Shown piece after piece: positions 7,421 to 16,354 of a stretch of 64,000 nt of DNA (its first letter is position 1; every line of letters starts with the position of its first letter). This DNA comes from Alphaproteobacteria bacterium UBA1301. Lineage in GTDB: Bacteria; Pseudomonadota; Alphaproteobacteria; Micropepsales; Micropepsaceae. The stretch spans positions 434,001 to 498,000 of the forward strand of contig DBUB01000010.1 in assembly GCA_002307725.1 (NCBI GenBank), read 5' to 3'. The position numbers were made by a program, and so were the translations under genes. Below the pieces are notes generated by a model. The model was given only the letters and a program-made list of their open reading frames with translations. It was not told the origin of the DNA and did no database searches.

Positions 7421-8653
7421 ATGAACGACTACACCAGCTTCCGGCCCGACGAGACGCCGCCTTGGCTGACCAATGGCCAAACGCAGGAAGACGGCCGCAT
7501 CACCATCAATTTCGGGCCGCAGCATCCAGCGGCGCATGGCGTGTTGCGTCTGGTGCTGGAACTGGACGGCGAACTCGTCACGCGGATTGATCCGCACATC
7601 GGACTGCTCCATCGCGGCACCGAAAAGCTGATGGAGCACAAGACCTACATCCAGAACATTCCATACTTCGACCGCCTCGATTACGTCGCGCCGATGAACC
7701 AGGAACACGCCTATTGTCTGGCGATCGAAAAGCTTCTGGGGTTGGAAGTGCCCAAACGCGGACAATATATCCGCGTGCTGTTCTGCGAAATCGGCCGTCT
7801 CTTGTCGCATCTTTTGCAAATCACTTCGCAGGCGAATGACGTCGGCGCGCTGACTCCAATTCTGTGGGGCTTCGAAGAGCGCGAAAAGTTGATGAATTTC
7901 TATGAGCGCGCCTCGGGCTCCCGCATGCATGCCAACTACATCCGTCCCGGCGGCGTGCATCAAGACCTGCCGCCCGAGCTGCTCACAGATATAGCGGCGT
8001 TCTGCGAGACCTTCCCGAAAGTGCTGGACGATATCGAGACGCTGCTCACCGGCAATCGCATTTTCAAGCAGCGCAATGTCGAGATCGGAATCCTCACGCG
8101 CGAGGCAGCCGAAAGTTACGGCCTCACTGGCGTGATGCTGCGCTCCGCTGGCGTGCCATGGGATTTGCGGCGGGCCCAGCCGTACGAGTGCTATAGCGAA
8201 CTCGATTTCCAGATTCCGGTCGGCAAGAACGGCGACAATTACGACCGTTACTGCCTGCGCGTCGAAGAAATGCGCCAGTCGATCAAGATCATGCAGCAGT
8301 GCCTCACGAAGATGCCGGAAGGGCCGGTGGTTTCAGTCGATCATAAGGTGGTGCCGCCGCGCCGCGCCGAGATGAAAAGCTCGATGGAAGCGCTGATTCA
8401 TCACTTCAAGCTGTATACGGAAGGTTTCAAGGTGCCGGAAGGCGAGGTCTATGCCGCCGTGGAAGCGCCCAAAGGCGAGTTCGGCGTCTATCTCGTGTCT
8501 GACGGCTCCAACAAGCCGTATCGCTGCAAGATCCGGGCGCCAAGCTTCGCCTCGCTCCAGGCGCTTGAATATCTCACGAAGGGCCACATGTTGGCCGATG
8601 TGTCGAGCGTGATCGGTTCCATTGACGTTGTGTTTGGGGAGGTGGACCGGTGA
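7421..8653 (+). CDS. nuoD: NADH-quinone oxidoreductase subunit D
   Basis: The 49-kDa-type subunit (410 aa) of complex I, which forms the quinone-binding cavity with NuoB. Conserved blocks are present: NFGPQHPAAHGVLRLVLELDG with the quinone-site His, GLLHRGTEKLME, YFDRLDYVAPMNQEHAY, and the C-terminal RCKIRAPSFASLQ and DVVFGEVDR. The length is normal and NuoC is not fused to it. The stop overlaps the GTG of nuoE by 4 bases. Confidence 0.97.
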   Translation: MNDYTSFRPDETPPWLTNGQTQEDGRITINFGPQHPAAHGVLRLVLELDGELVTRIDPHIGLLHRGTEKLMEHKTYIQNIPYFDRLDYVAPMNQEHAYCLAIEKLLGLEVPKRGQYIRVLFCEIGRLLSHLLQITSQANDVGALTPILWGFEEREKLMNFYERASGSRMHANYIRPGGVHQDLPPELLTDIAAFCETFPKVLDDIETLLTGNRIFKQRNVEIGILTREAAESYGLTGVMLRSAGVPWDLRRAQPYECYSELDFQIPVGKNGDNYDRYCLRVEEMRQSIKIMQQCLTKMPEGPVVSVDHKVVPPRRAEMKSSMEALIHHFKLYTEGFKVPEGEVYAAVEAPKGEFGVYLVSDGSNKPYRCKIRAPSFASLQALEYLTKGHMLADVSSVIGSIDVVFGEVDR

Positions 8654-9255
8654 GCGTTCGCCGTTTGCATGAAGAACAGCCGGAAAGCTTCGCGTTCAGC
8701 GAAGCCAATTTGGCGCGCGTCGAGGCCTGGATCGCCAAGTTTCCGACGGGGCGGCAGGCGTCCGCGGTGATTTCGGCGTTGTGGATCGGCCAGGAGCAGG
8801 AGGGCTGGGTCACCAAGCCGATGATCGAGGAAGTTGCGCGCCTGCTCGACATGCCGACCATCCGCGTGCTGGAAGTGGCGACCTTCTATACGATGTTCCA
8901 TTTGGCGCCCGTCGGTAAGCATCACGTTCAAGTCTGCACCACGACCCCGTGCTGGCTCAGGGGCTCCGACGAGATTGTGAAGGTTTGCAAAACACACATT
9001 TCGGAAAGGCCGGGCACGATTTCCGAGGACGGCCTGTTCTCCTGGGAAGAAGTCGAATGCTGCGGCGCCTGCGTTAACGCGCCAGTGGTTCAGATCGGTG
9101 GCGACACCTTTGAAGACCTCACTGGCGACAAGGCGGCGGACATCATCGAAGCCTTGCGCCGCGGCGAGACGCCGAAAACCGGCTCGCAGATCGGGCGCCA
9201 TTCCTCGGAACCCGAAGGCGGGCCCTCGACGCTGACGAAGGAGGTGCAATCGTGA
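8650..9255 (+). CDS. nuoE: NADH-quinone oxidoreductase subunit E
   Basis: The 24-kDa subunit (201 aa) carrying [2Fe-2S] cluster N1a in the NADH-oxidising module. The ligands are Cys96 and Cys101 (VCTTTPCWLRG) and Cys137 and Cys141 (VECCGACVNAP). The N-terminal helical domain (EVARLLDMPTIRVLEVATFY) is typical. The start is a GTG overlapping nuoD. The ~35-residue tail after the conserved domain is low-complexity and variable, as in other alphaproteobacteria. A palindromic repeat element follows in the gap before nuoF. Confidence 0.96.
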   Translation: MSVRRLHEEQPESFAFSEANLARVEAWIAKFPTGRQASAVISALWIGQEQEGWVTKPMIEEVARLLDMPTIRVLEVATFYTMFHLAPVGKHHVQVCTTTPCWLRGSDEIVKVCKTHISERPGTISEDGLFSWEEVECCGACVNAPVVQIGGDTFEDLTGDKAADIIEALRRGETPKTGSQIGRHSSEPEGGPSTLTKEVQS

Positions 9256-9270
9256 CGATTGTCTCCGTTT

Positions 9271-9371
9271 CGTCATGGCCGGGCTTGACCCGGCCATCTA
9301 GCAAAACAAAAAAGTCTTCCGGCGCACGGATGTGCGCTGACTGGATGGCCGCCTCACGGGCGGCCATGACG
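9271..9371. repeat. Palindromic intergenic repeat, type A (nuoE-nuoF)
   Basis: Two stem-loops, ATGGCCGGG..CCCGGCCAT (9275-9297) and ATGGCCGCC..GGCGGCCAT (9345-9367), bounded by CGTCATGGCC at the left and its complement GGCCATGACG at the right. The element can fold as two local hairpins or one long cruciform. The same architecture recurs at 15314-15404 and 22844-22931. It ends one base before the GGGGGTG ribosome site of nuoF. Confidence 0.9.
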
Positions 9372-9383
9372 GGGGTGCGTTAG

Positions 9384-10658
9384 ATGCTCGCCGACAAAGA
9401 CCGCATCTTCACCAATCTCTACGGCTTCGATGGCGCCGATCTTGCCAGTGCGCGCCGCCGCGGCAATTGGGATGGCACCAAGGCGATCCTGGAACGCGGA
9501 CCCGAAGCTATTGTCGACGTGATGAAGAAATCGGGGCTGCGCGGCCGCGGCGGGGCAGGGTTCCCGACCGGTCTCAAATGGTCGTTCATGCCCAAAGAGG
9601 TGAAGGACCGTCCGCATTATCTCGTCATCAATGCCGATGAATCCGAGCCCGGCACCTGCAAGGATCGCGACATCCTGCGCAACGATCCGCATACGCTGGT
9701 GGAAGGCGCGCTGGTCGCCTCCTTCGCGATGCGGGCGCATGTCGCCTACATCTATGTGCGCGGCGAGTTCATCCGCGAGCGCGAAGCCTTGCAGCGCGCG
9801 GTCGATGAGGCCTATGCGGCCAAGCTGATCGGCAAGAACAATATCCACGGCTGGGATTTCGATCTTTACGTCCATCACGGCGCCGGCGCCTACATCTGCG
9901 GCGAAGAAACCGCGCTGCTCGAAAGCCTCGAAGGCAAAAAGGGTCAGCCGCGCATGAAGCCGCCATTCCCGGCGAACATGGGCCTTTATGGCTGCCCGAC
10001 GACGGTCAACAATGTCGAAAGCATCGCGGTGGCGCCGACGATTTTGCGCCGCGGCGCCGAGTGGTTCACCTCCATCGGTCGCCCCAACAACACCGGCACC
10101 AAGGTGTTCTGCATTTCGGGCCATGTGAACAAGCCCTGTAACGTCGAAGAGGCGATGGGCATTCCGCTGAAGGAATTGATCGAGACGCACGCGGGCGGGG
10201 TGCGCGGCGGCTGGGATAATTTGCTCGCGGTTATTCCGGGCGGCGCTTCGGTGCCGCTGCTGCCGAAAGCGATTTGCGATGATGTGTTGATGGATTTCGA
10301 CAGCTTGAAAGCGGTGCAAACCGGTCTCGGCACCGCCGCCGTGATCGTAATGGACAAATCCACCGATGTGGTGAAAGCGATCGCCCGCCTGTCGCAGTTC
10401 TACAAACACGAAAGCTGCGGCCAGTGCACGCCCTGCCGCGAAGGCACCGGTTGGATGTGGCGGGTGATGAACCGCCTCGTCGCCGGCAACGCGGCGCCCG
10501 CAGAAATTGACCTGTTGCAGGAGGTGACCAAGCAGGTGGAAGGCCACACGATCTGCGCCCTCGGTGATGCCGCGGCGTGGCCGATCCAAGGTCTGATCCG
10601 CCATTTCCGTCCCGAACTCGAACGCCGGATTGCGGCGTACAATCAGGCAGCGGAGTGA
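9384..10658 (+). CDS. nuoF: NADH-quinone oxidoreductase subunit F (NADH/FMN-binding)
   Basis: The 51-kDa subunit (424 aa) that binds NADH and FMN and carries [4Fe-4S] cluster N3. Visible features: GLRGRGGAGFPTGLKW (NADH/FMN glycine loop), INADESEPGTCKDRDI (FMN region), GAGAYICGEETALLESLEG, and the cluster ligands in ESCGQCTPCREGTGW plus the later Cys in HTICALGDAAAWP. Length is normal. The start at 9384 follows the repeat element and a GGGGG ribosome site. The stop (TGATGATG) touches the start region of an inserted lipoprotein gene. Confidence 0.97.
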   Translation: MLADKDRIFTNLYGFDGADLASARRRGNWDGTKAILERGPEAIVDVMKKSGLRGRGGAGFPTGLKWSFMPKEVKDRPHYLVINADESEPGTCKDRDILRNDPHTLVEGALVASFAMRAHVAYIYVRGEFIREREALQRAVDEAYAAKLIGKNNIHGWDFDLYVHHGAGAYICGEETALLESLEGKKGQPRMKPPFPANMGLYGCPTTVNNVESIAVAPTILRRGAEWFTSIGRPNNTGTKVFCISGHVNKPCNVEEAMGIPLKELIETHAGGVRGGWDNLLAVIPGGASVPLLPKAICDDVLMDFDSLKAVQTGLGTAAVIVMDKSTDVVKAIARLSQFYKHESCGQCTPCREGTGWMWRVMNRLVAGNAAPAEIDLLQEVTKQVEGHTICALGDAAAWPIQGLIRHFRPELERRIAAYNQAAE

Positions 10659-10660
10659 TG

Positions 10661-11413
10661 ATGATGCGCGCTGTCAAAGCCGTTCTGATCACCGGGCTCC
10701 TTTTGCCGCTCGGCGCCTGTGCGGCTTGGCAGAAGGAACCGCCGCCGCCGGTGTCTGCGCCGGTTGATCCGTATGCGGCGGTGCGCCCCGCCACCGCCTC
10801 GGTCGGCGTCACCATGCCGGATGCGAACGATTTCCAGCATTCGTGGGATATTTCCACTTACGTCCTGCGCGTGACGCAGTTTGGGCACATGGCGCCGCTG
10901 AATGGCGGTGTGGCCTTTGTCGGCGACAGCCTGACCGATTGGGCGCGCTGGAACGAGATGTTCCCGGACCAGCGTGTGCGCAATTTTGGTATCGCAGGTG
11001 ACACCACAGTCGGCCTCCAGCATCGCCTCAGCCAGGTGATCGACGCGAGGCCAGCGAAGATCTTCCTGATGATTGGCACCAACGATGTCGAGTTCAGCCG
11101 CATTCCGCCGGACGGCATCGTCGCCAACATTGTGGCTATGGTGGCCCGTCTGCAAGCGGGCGTGCCGGGCGTGAAAATCTATGTCGAAAGCCTGTTGCCG
11201 CGTGAGCCCAAGTGGGACGCGAAGGTCCGCACCGTCAATGCGCTGCTGGGGCCCGCGGTGGAAAAATCCGGCGCGGCATACATCGATCTCTATCCTGCCT
11301 TTGTGAAGGACGGTCGCCTCGATCCGCATCTGACGCCTGACGACATCCATCTTTCCGGCGACGGCTACGTCCGTTGGCGCAACATCCTCCGTCCCTTTAT
11401 CGGAAACAACTAG
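10661..11413 (+). CDS. SGNH/GDSL-type hydrolase lipoprotein within the nuo operon
   Basis: A 250-aa predicted lipoprotein between nuoF and nuoG. The signal peptide ends in the lipobox PLGAC with Cys20, followed by a Pro/Ala linker. The SGNH blocks are complete: Ser90 in FVGDSLTDW, Gly in RNFGIAGDTT, Asn141 in IGTNDVEF, and Asp/His in TPDDIHLSGDGY. The family acts on ester or acetyl groups of lipids, glycans or acyl-enzymes; the substrate here is unknown. Three ATGs in a row (10658, 10661, 10664) are possible starts; 10661 best fits the GGAG at 10652-10655. Gaps to nuoF and nuoG are only a few bases, so it is part of the operon, though not a complex I subunit. Confidence 0.88.
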   Translation: MMRAVKAVLITGLLLPLGACAAWQKEPPPPVSAPVDPYAAVRPATASVGVTMPDANDFQHSWDISTYVLRVTQFGHMAPLNGGVAFVGDSLTDWARWNEMFPDQRVRNFGIAGDTTVGLQHRLSQVIDARPAKIFLMIGTNDVEFSRIPPDGIVANIVAMVARLQAGVPGVKIYVESLLPREPKWDAKVRTVNALLGPAVEKSGAAYIDLYPAFVKDGRLDPHLTPDDIHLSGDGYVRWRNILRPFIGNN

Positions 11414-11416
11414 CCC

Positions 11417-13561
11417 ATGCCCCGTAAGCTGATCATCGACGGCAAGGAAATCGAAGCGGAGGACAACCTCACGCTGCTACAGGCCTGCGAACAGGCGGGC
11501 GCCGAGATTCCGCGCTTCTGTTACCACGAGCGCCTCTCCGTGGCGGGCAACTGCCGCATGTGTCTAGTTGAATGGGTCGGTGCGCCGAAGTTGCAGGCGT
11601 CGTGCTCGCTGCAGGTAAAGGATATCTTCCCCAACAAAGATGGCACGCCTGCCAAGATCAACACCAATTCGCCCGCGGTGAAGAAAGGCCGCGAAGGCGT
11701 GATGGAATTTTTGCTCATCAACCATCCGCTCGATTGCCCGATCTGCGACCAGGGCGGCGAGTGCGATCTGCAAGATCAGGCGATGGGCTATGGCCGCGCC
11801 GCGTTCCACCGCTTCGCTGAAAACAAGCGCGCCGTGGCCGACGTTGACATGGGCCCGCTGATCAAAACAGTGATGACCCGCTGCATCAAATGCACCCGCT
11901 GTGTCCGCTTTGCCACCGAGGTTGCGGGCGTGCCGGAACTGGGTGCGACCGGCCGCGGCGAAGACGTGGAAATCACCACCTATCTGGAACAGGCGTTTGG
12001 TTCGGAGCTTTCCGGCAACATCGTCGATCTCTGCCCGGTCGGTGCGCTGACCTCGAAACCTTATGCTTTCCACGGGCGGCCGTGGGAGCTGAAGCACACC
12101 GAGTCGATCGACATCTGCGATGCGCAAGGTTGCAACACCCGCATCGACACCCGTGGGCGCAGCGTGATGCGCATTCTGCCGCGTCTCAATGAGGGCATCA
12201 ACGAGGAGTGGCTGCACGACAAGGGCCGCCACATCGGGGATGGGCTGGGGCGCCAGCGGCTTGATAAGCCATACGTACGCAAGAACGGTAAGCTGGTTCC
12301 GTCGAGTTGGGCCGATGCGTTTGCGGCGATCGCGGCGAGGGTGAAGGCGACCGAGCCGGACCGCATGGCGGCGATTGTCGGTGATCTGGCGGCGGCCGAG
12401 GAAATCAAGGCGTTGAAGGATCTGATGATCCGCCTCGGCGTCGTGCATCTCGATTGCCGCCAGGACGGTGCCAAGATCAGTGGCCCGCGACCGGCTTATC
12501 TTTTCAACACCACCATCACCGGCGTCGATGCGGCCGATGCGCTACTTTTGATCGGCTGCAATCCGCGCTGGGAAGCGCCGGTGTTGAATGCGCGCCTGCG
12601 CAAGGCTTGGCTGAACGGCGGGCTCAAAGTTGCCAATCTCGGCGTACCGGTCGATCTCACCTATCCCGTGGAGCAGCTTGGGACCAGCGTCGAAGTGCTC
12701 AATGCGCTCGCCGATGGCAGTCATCCGTTTGCGGAGGTGCTTCGCAATGCCAAGCGGCCGATGCTGATCTTGGGCAACGGTGCGCTGGCGCGGCGCGATG
12801 GCGCCGTAGTACTGGAACGTGCCGCCCGTATTGCCCGCGAGACCGGTATGATCGGCCCGGCGGGAACGCCGGCCGACGGCGGTTGGATCGGATTCAATAT
12901 CCTGCACACCGCCGCCAGCCGCGTCGCCGCGCTCGATCTCGGGTTTGTGCCGGGCCAAAATCCCGATGGAACCGGCGGCCGTGATGTTGCCGGCATTATC
13001 GATGGGGCGCAGAAGGGCGAGATCGACTTTATATATCTGCTCGGGGCCGACGAACTGCCGCTTGAGAATATCGGGCGCCCGTTCATGGTCTATCAGGGCA
13101 GCCACGGCGACGTTGGTGCCAATTATGCCGACGTGATCCTGCCGGGCGCCGCCTTCACCGAAAAAGATGGGCTTTTCGTCAATTTCGAAGGCCGGGTGCA
13201 AGAGGCAGAGCGTGCCGTGTTCCCGCCGGGCGAGGCCAAAGAGGATTGGGCGATCCTGCGGGCTTTGTCCGATGTGCTGGGCGAGGCGCTACCTTACGAT
13301 ACGCTGGCCGATCTGCGTGCGGCGCTGGTCGCTGAGCTGCCGCACTACGGGCGCATCGGCGAAGTGCCCCTGTGGCAGGGCGCCGATCCCGCGGTGTGGA
13401 ACAGTCTTGGCGCCGACGGCGTGTTCGAAACGGATGTGCCGATCGGGCAGGCGATCAGCGATTACTATCTCACCAACCCGATCGCGCGGGCGAGCCGGGT
13501 GATGGCCGAGTGCAGCCGTGTGCTGCTTTGCGGCGGCGATCAGAAGGTGGCGGCAGAATGA
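11417..13561 (+). CDS. nuoG: NADH-quinone oxidoreductase subunit G
   Basis: The 75-kDa subunit (714 aa) that wires electrons through several iron-sulfur clusters. The N-terminal 2Fe-2S domain shows CYHERLSVAGNCRMC and a later Cys; the next cluster is in HPLDCPICDQGGECDLQDQ (His-Cys3 type), and RCIKCTRCVRF with a distal Cys forms a [4Fe-4S] site. The remainder is a molybdopterin-oxidoreductase-like domain that has lost its cofactor, as is usual in NuoG. The start at 11417 is 3 bases after the lipoprotein gene. Confidence 0.96.
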   Translation: MPRKLIIDGKEIEAEDNLTLLQACEQAGAEIPRFCYHERLSVAGNCRMCLVEWVGAPKLQASCSLQVKDIFPNKDGTPAKINTNSPAVKKGREGVMEFLLINHPLDCPICDQGGECDLQDQAMGYGRAAFHRFAENKRAVADVDMGPLIKTVMTRCIKCTRCVRFATEVAGVPELGATGRGEDVEITTYLEQAFGSELSGNIVDLCPVGALTSKPYAFHGRPWELKHTESIDICDAQGCNTRIDTRGRSVMRILPRLNEGINEEWLHDKGRHIGDGLGRQRLDKPYVRKNGKLVPSSWADAFAAIAARVKATEPDRMAAIVGDLAAAEEIKALKDLMIRLGVVHLDCRQDGAKISGPRPAYLFNTTITGVDAADALLLIGCNPRWEAPVLNARLRKAWLNGGLKVANLGVPVDLTYPVEQLGTSVEVLNALADGSHPFAEVLRNAKRPMLILGNGALARRDGAVVLERAARIARETGMIGPAGTPADGGWIGFNILHTAASRVAALDLGFVPGQNPDGTGGRDVAGIIDGAQKGEIDFIYLLGADELPLENIGRPFMVYQGSHGDVGANYADVILPGAAFTEKDGLFVNFEGRVQEAERAVFPPGEAKEDWAILRALSDVLGEALPYDTLADLRAALVAELPHYGRIGEVPLWQGADPAVWNSLGADGVFETDVPIGQAISDYYLTNPIARASRVMAECSRVLLCGGDQKVAAE

Positions 13562-13737
13562 GCAGAGCGATGCAGAGAGTCCGTGGTTTTTCGCAGCCCC
13601 CTTTGCGGGGCAGGGTGGAAATCCGCAAGTCGAATTTCCGGTGGGGGGGATTTCAGCGTGTCGCCCGCCCGCTTCCGACGTCCGTTCGCAACTTGGCTCT
13701 TTCGGGGCGCGGCAACAGGAAGGCTAGGGACTGACCG
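13562..13737. other. Gap between nuoG and nuoH with hairpin-forming sequence
   Basis: 176 bases, long for this operon. It contains a GCCCC..GGGGC hairpin (about 13596-13611) and an inverted repeat GGAAAT (13617-13622) / ATTTCC (13634-13639). It looks like another dispersed repeat rather than a gene. Short open frames here have no protein-like character. AGGAAGG upstream of 13738 probably serves nuoH. Confidence 0.45.
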
Positions 13738-14799
13738 ATGTTCCTCACCAACTGGTTCCAACATACCGCCGGCTGGCCGTATCCCGTCGCCTGGACCGTG
13801 GCGCAACTGATCCTGATCGTCGTCTATCAGGGTGTTGTGATGGTGTCGGTCGCGTTCTGGATTCTCGCTGACCGCAAGATTTGGGCGGCGGTGCAGATGC
13901 GGCGCGGACCCAATGTCGTGGGCGCGTTTGGACTTCTGCAGACTTTCGCTGATGCCATGAAATTCATGTTCAAGGAACCGGTCATTCCGGCGGCCGCGAA
14001 CAAGGTGATCTTTCTCTTGGCGCCGATTATCAGCGCCACGCTGGCGTTTTCCGCTTGGGCCGTGGTGCCGCTCGACAACGGCTGGGTCATCGCCGATATC
14101 AATGTCGGCGTGCTTTATCTGTTCGCGATTTCCTCGCTCGGCGTCTACGGCGTGATCATGGGCGGCTGGGCGTCGAATTCGAAATACGGCTTCCTGTCGG
14201 CGCTGCGCAGCGCGGCGCAGATGGTGTCTTACGAGGTCTCGATCGGCTTTGTGATCGTCACTGTGCTGATCTTTGCCGGCTCGCTCAACCTCTCCGACAT
14301 CGTACGGGCGCAAGGCCCCGACATCCGCGGCTGGTACCTGTTCTCGCCGCTGGCGCCGATGCTGGTGGTGATGTTCATCTCCTCGCTGGCCGAAACCCAG
14401 CGCCCGCCGTTCGATCTGTTAGAGGCGGAATCCGAACTCGTGGCCGGGTACATGGTGGAATATTCGTCGACGCCGTTCCTGCTCTATTTCCTCGGCGAAT
14501 ACATGAACATCATCCTGCTCTGCGCCTTGATGAGCATCATGTTCCTCGGCGGCTGGCTGCCGCCGGTGGCCGTGTTCCCGTTCACCGCCGTGCCCGGCGT
14601 GCTGTGGCTGCTGCTGAAGATCATGGTGCTGTTCTTCATGGTCTCGATGGTGAAGGCGTTCGTGCCGCGCTACCGCTACGACCAGTTGATGCGGCTGGGC
14701 TGGAAGGTTTTGCTGCCGGTATCGATGGCCTGGGTCGTGGTCGCGGCCGGCTGGGTCGTGTTCGTTCGCCCCGCTCTTGCTCATGTGTTTGGAGGCTAG
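13738..14799 (+). CDS. nuoH: NADH-quinone oxidoreductase subunit H
   Basis: Membrane subunit H (353 aa), which forms the base of the quinone tunnel and the first part of the proton path. About eight transmembrane helices are seen. Family motifs: ADRKIWAAVQMRRGPNVVG near the N-terminus, SLAETQRPPFDLLEAESELV (the acidic loop that contacts the quinone chamber), and MVEYSSTPFLLYFLGEYMNI. The stop directly abuts the nuoI start. Confidence 0.97.
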   Translation: MFLTNWFQHTAGWPYPVAWTVAQLILIVVYQGVVMVSVAFWILADRKIWAAVQMRRGPNVVGAFGLLQTFADAMKFMFKEPVIPAAANKVIFLLAPIISATLAFSAWAVVPLDNGWVIADINVGVLYLFAISSLGVYGVIMGGWASNSKYGFLSALRSAAQMVSYEVSIGFVIVTVLIFAGSLNLSDIVRAQGPDIRGWYLFSPLAPMLVVMFISSLAETQRPPFDLLEAESELVAGYMVEYSSTPFLLYFLGEYMNIILLCALMSIMFLGGWLPPVAVFPFTAVPGVLWLLLKIMVLFFMVSMVKAFVPRYRYDQLMRLGWKVLLPVSMAWVVVAAGWVVFVRPALAHVFGG

Positions 14800-15288
14800 A
14801 TGGCATACCTCGACAAAAAGGCGCGCCAGATCTTCCTCTGGGAATTCGTCCAGGCGTTTTTGCTCGCGATGCGCTATTTCTTCGCGCCGAAGGTGACGCT
14901 CAACTACCCCTTCGAAAAGGCGCCGCAATCTCCTCGCTTCCGCGGCGAGCATGCCTTGCGCCGTTATGCGAACGGTGAGGAACGCTGCATCGCCTGCAAG
15001 CTGTGCGAGGCGATCTGCCCAGCGCAATGCATCGTGATCGAGGCCGAGCCGCGCGACGACGGCAGCCGCCGCACCACGCGCTATGACATCGACATGACCA
15101 AGTGCATCTATTGCGGTTATTGCCAGGAAGCCTGTCCGGTGGACGCCATCGTCGAAGGGCCGAACCTGGAATTTTCCACCGAAACTCGCGAGGAACTGTT
15201 CTACGACAAGACCAAACTGCTCGCCAACGGTGACCGCTGGGAACAGGCCATTGCGAAAAACATCGAACTGGATGCGCCGTACAGATGA
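14800..15288 (+). CDS. nuoI: NADH-quinone oxidoreductase subunit I
   Basis: The 23-kDa ferredoxin-like subunit (162 aa) with two [4Fe-4S] clusters (N6a and N6b). Both CxxCxxCxxxCP motifs are intact: CIACKLCEAICP and CIYCGYCQEACP. The N-terminal amphipathic helix (FLWEFVQAFLLAMRYFFAPK) lies along the membrane in known structures. The length is normal for alphaproteobacteria. A palindromic repeat separates it from nuoJ. Confidence 0.97.
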   Translation: MAYLDKKARQIFLWEFVQAFLLAMRYFFAPKVTLNYPFEKAPQSPRFRGEHALRRYANGEERCIACKLCEAICPAQCIVIEAEPRDDGSRRTTRYDIDMTKCIYCGYCQEACPVDAIVEGPNLEFSTETREELFYDKTKLLANGDRWEQAIAKNIELDAPYR

Positions 15289-15313
15289 GAACGTTCGATC
15301 CAACAACATGGAC

Positions 15314-15404
15314 CGTCATGGCCGGGCTTGACCCGGCCATCCAGGGTCTTTTCGCCTTGCAGACGCTCGGCGGCTGGATGGCCGCCTCAAGGGCGGCCAT
15401 GACG
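15314..15404. repeat. Palindromic intergenic repeat, type A (nuoI-nuoJ)
   Basis: Same architecture as the element at 9271: CGTCATGGCCGGGCTTGACC with its complementary arm, a spacer of about 35 bases, then GGATGGCCGCC..GGCGGCCATGACG. It ends 6 bases before the AGGGG ribosome site of nuoJ. Confidence 0.9.
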
Positions 15405-15421
15405 ATTGGGAGGGGTTGGGA

Positions 15422-16030
15422 ATGATCCTCCAAGCACTTGCCTTCTATATGTTCGCTGCCATCCTGCTGTTCAGCGGTGTGGTGGTTGTAACTGCGAAGA
15501 ACCCTGTCTATTCGGTGCTGTTCCTGATCCTCGCCTTCTTCAATGCCGCCGGACTGTTCGTGCTCCTGGGCGCCGAGTTTCTCGCCATGATCCTGGTGGT
15601 GGTTTATGTCGGCGCGGTCGCGGTGCTGTTCTTGTTCGTGGTGATGATGCTGGGTGTTGATTTCACCGAACTGAAGAAGGGCGCGCAAGGCTACCTGCTG
15701 CCCGGGCTCGGGATCGGCGGGCTGTTGCTCGCCGAGCTATTCATCGCAGTGGCCTATGATTGGCACATCGCGCCCCACGCGCAGAGCGCTGCGGCCAACC
15801 CGCCGGGTGTCACCAACACCGCCGCACTCGGGCACATTCTCTATACCGATTATGTCTATTACTTCGAGGTGGCGGGCTTGATCCTGCTGGTCGCCATGAT
15901 CGGCGCCATCGTGCTGACCTTGCGCCATCGTGCCGGGGTCAAGCGCCAGAAGGCGTGGACGCAGATTTCGCGCGGACCGGCCGAGGCCATGGCGATGGTC
16001 GATGCCAAACCGGGCGAGGGAGTAGAGTGA
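15422..16030 (+). CDS. nuoJ: NADH-quinone oxidoreductase subunit J
   Basis: Membrane subunit J (202 aa) with five predicted helices, including the glycine-rich third helix (VVVYVGAVAVLFLFVVMMLGV) whose pi-bulge rotation is linked to coupling in known structures. The ATG at 15422 has AGGGG at 15411-15415, spacing 6; a TTG two codons earlier is less likely. The stop overlaps the nuoK start by one base. Confidence 0.95.
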   Translation: MILQALAFYMFAAILLFSGVVVVTAKNPVYSVLFLILAFFNAAGLFVLLGAEFLAMILVVVYVGAVAVLFLFVVMMLGVDFTELKKGAQGYLLPGLGIGGLLLAELFIAVAYDWHIAPHAQSAAANPPGVTNTAALGHILYTDYVYYFEVAGLILLVAMIGAIVLTLRHRAGVKRQKAWTQISRGPAEAMAMVDAKPGEGVE

Positions 16031-16353
16031 TGGAAATCGGCCAAATGACAATAGGACTGGGCCATTATCTCACGGTCGCCGCAGCGCTGTTCACCATCGG
16101 CGTGTTCGGCATTTTCCTCAACCGCAAGAACATCATCGTCATCCTGATGTCGATCGAGCTGATCCTGCTCGCGGTCAACATCAATTTCGTGGCGTTCTCG
16201 GCCTATCTGAACGACCTCGTCGGGCAGGTGTTCGCGCTGTTCGTGCTGACGGTCGCCGCCGCCGAGGCTGCCATCGGTCTTGCCATCCTGGTGGTCTATT
16301 TCCGCAATCGCCACACCATTGCGGTGGACGACGCCAATTTGATGAAGGGCTGA
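16030..16353 (+). CDS. nuoK: NADH-quinone oxidoreductase subunit K
   Basis: Small membrane subunit K (107 aa), homologous to MrpC, with three helices. The two conserved membrane glutamates for proton transfer are present in LMSIELILLAVN and AAAEAAIGLA. ATG 16030 has GGAG seven bases upstream and overlaps the nuoJ stop. A second ATG at 16045 would give the usual 102 residues, so five extra N-terminal residues are possible. Confidence 0.95.
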   Translation: MEIGQMTIGLGHYLTVAAALFTIGVFGIFLNRKNIIVILMSIELILLAVNINFVAFSAYLNDLVGQVFALFVLTVAAAEAAIGLAILVVYFRNRHTIAVDDANLMKG

Positions 16354-16354
16354 G

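Noticed and set aside
9354..10604. Open frame of 416 codons antisense to nuoF
   Set aside because: Entirely covered by nuoF, whose cofactor motifs are intact; no ribosome site or domain on the antisense strand.
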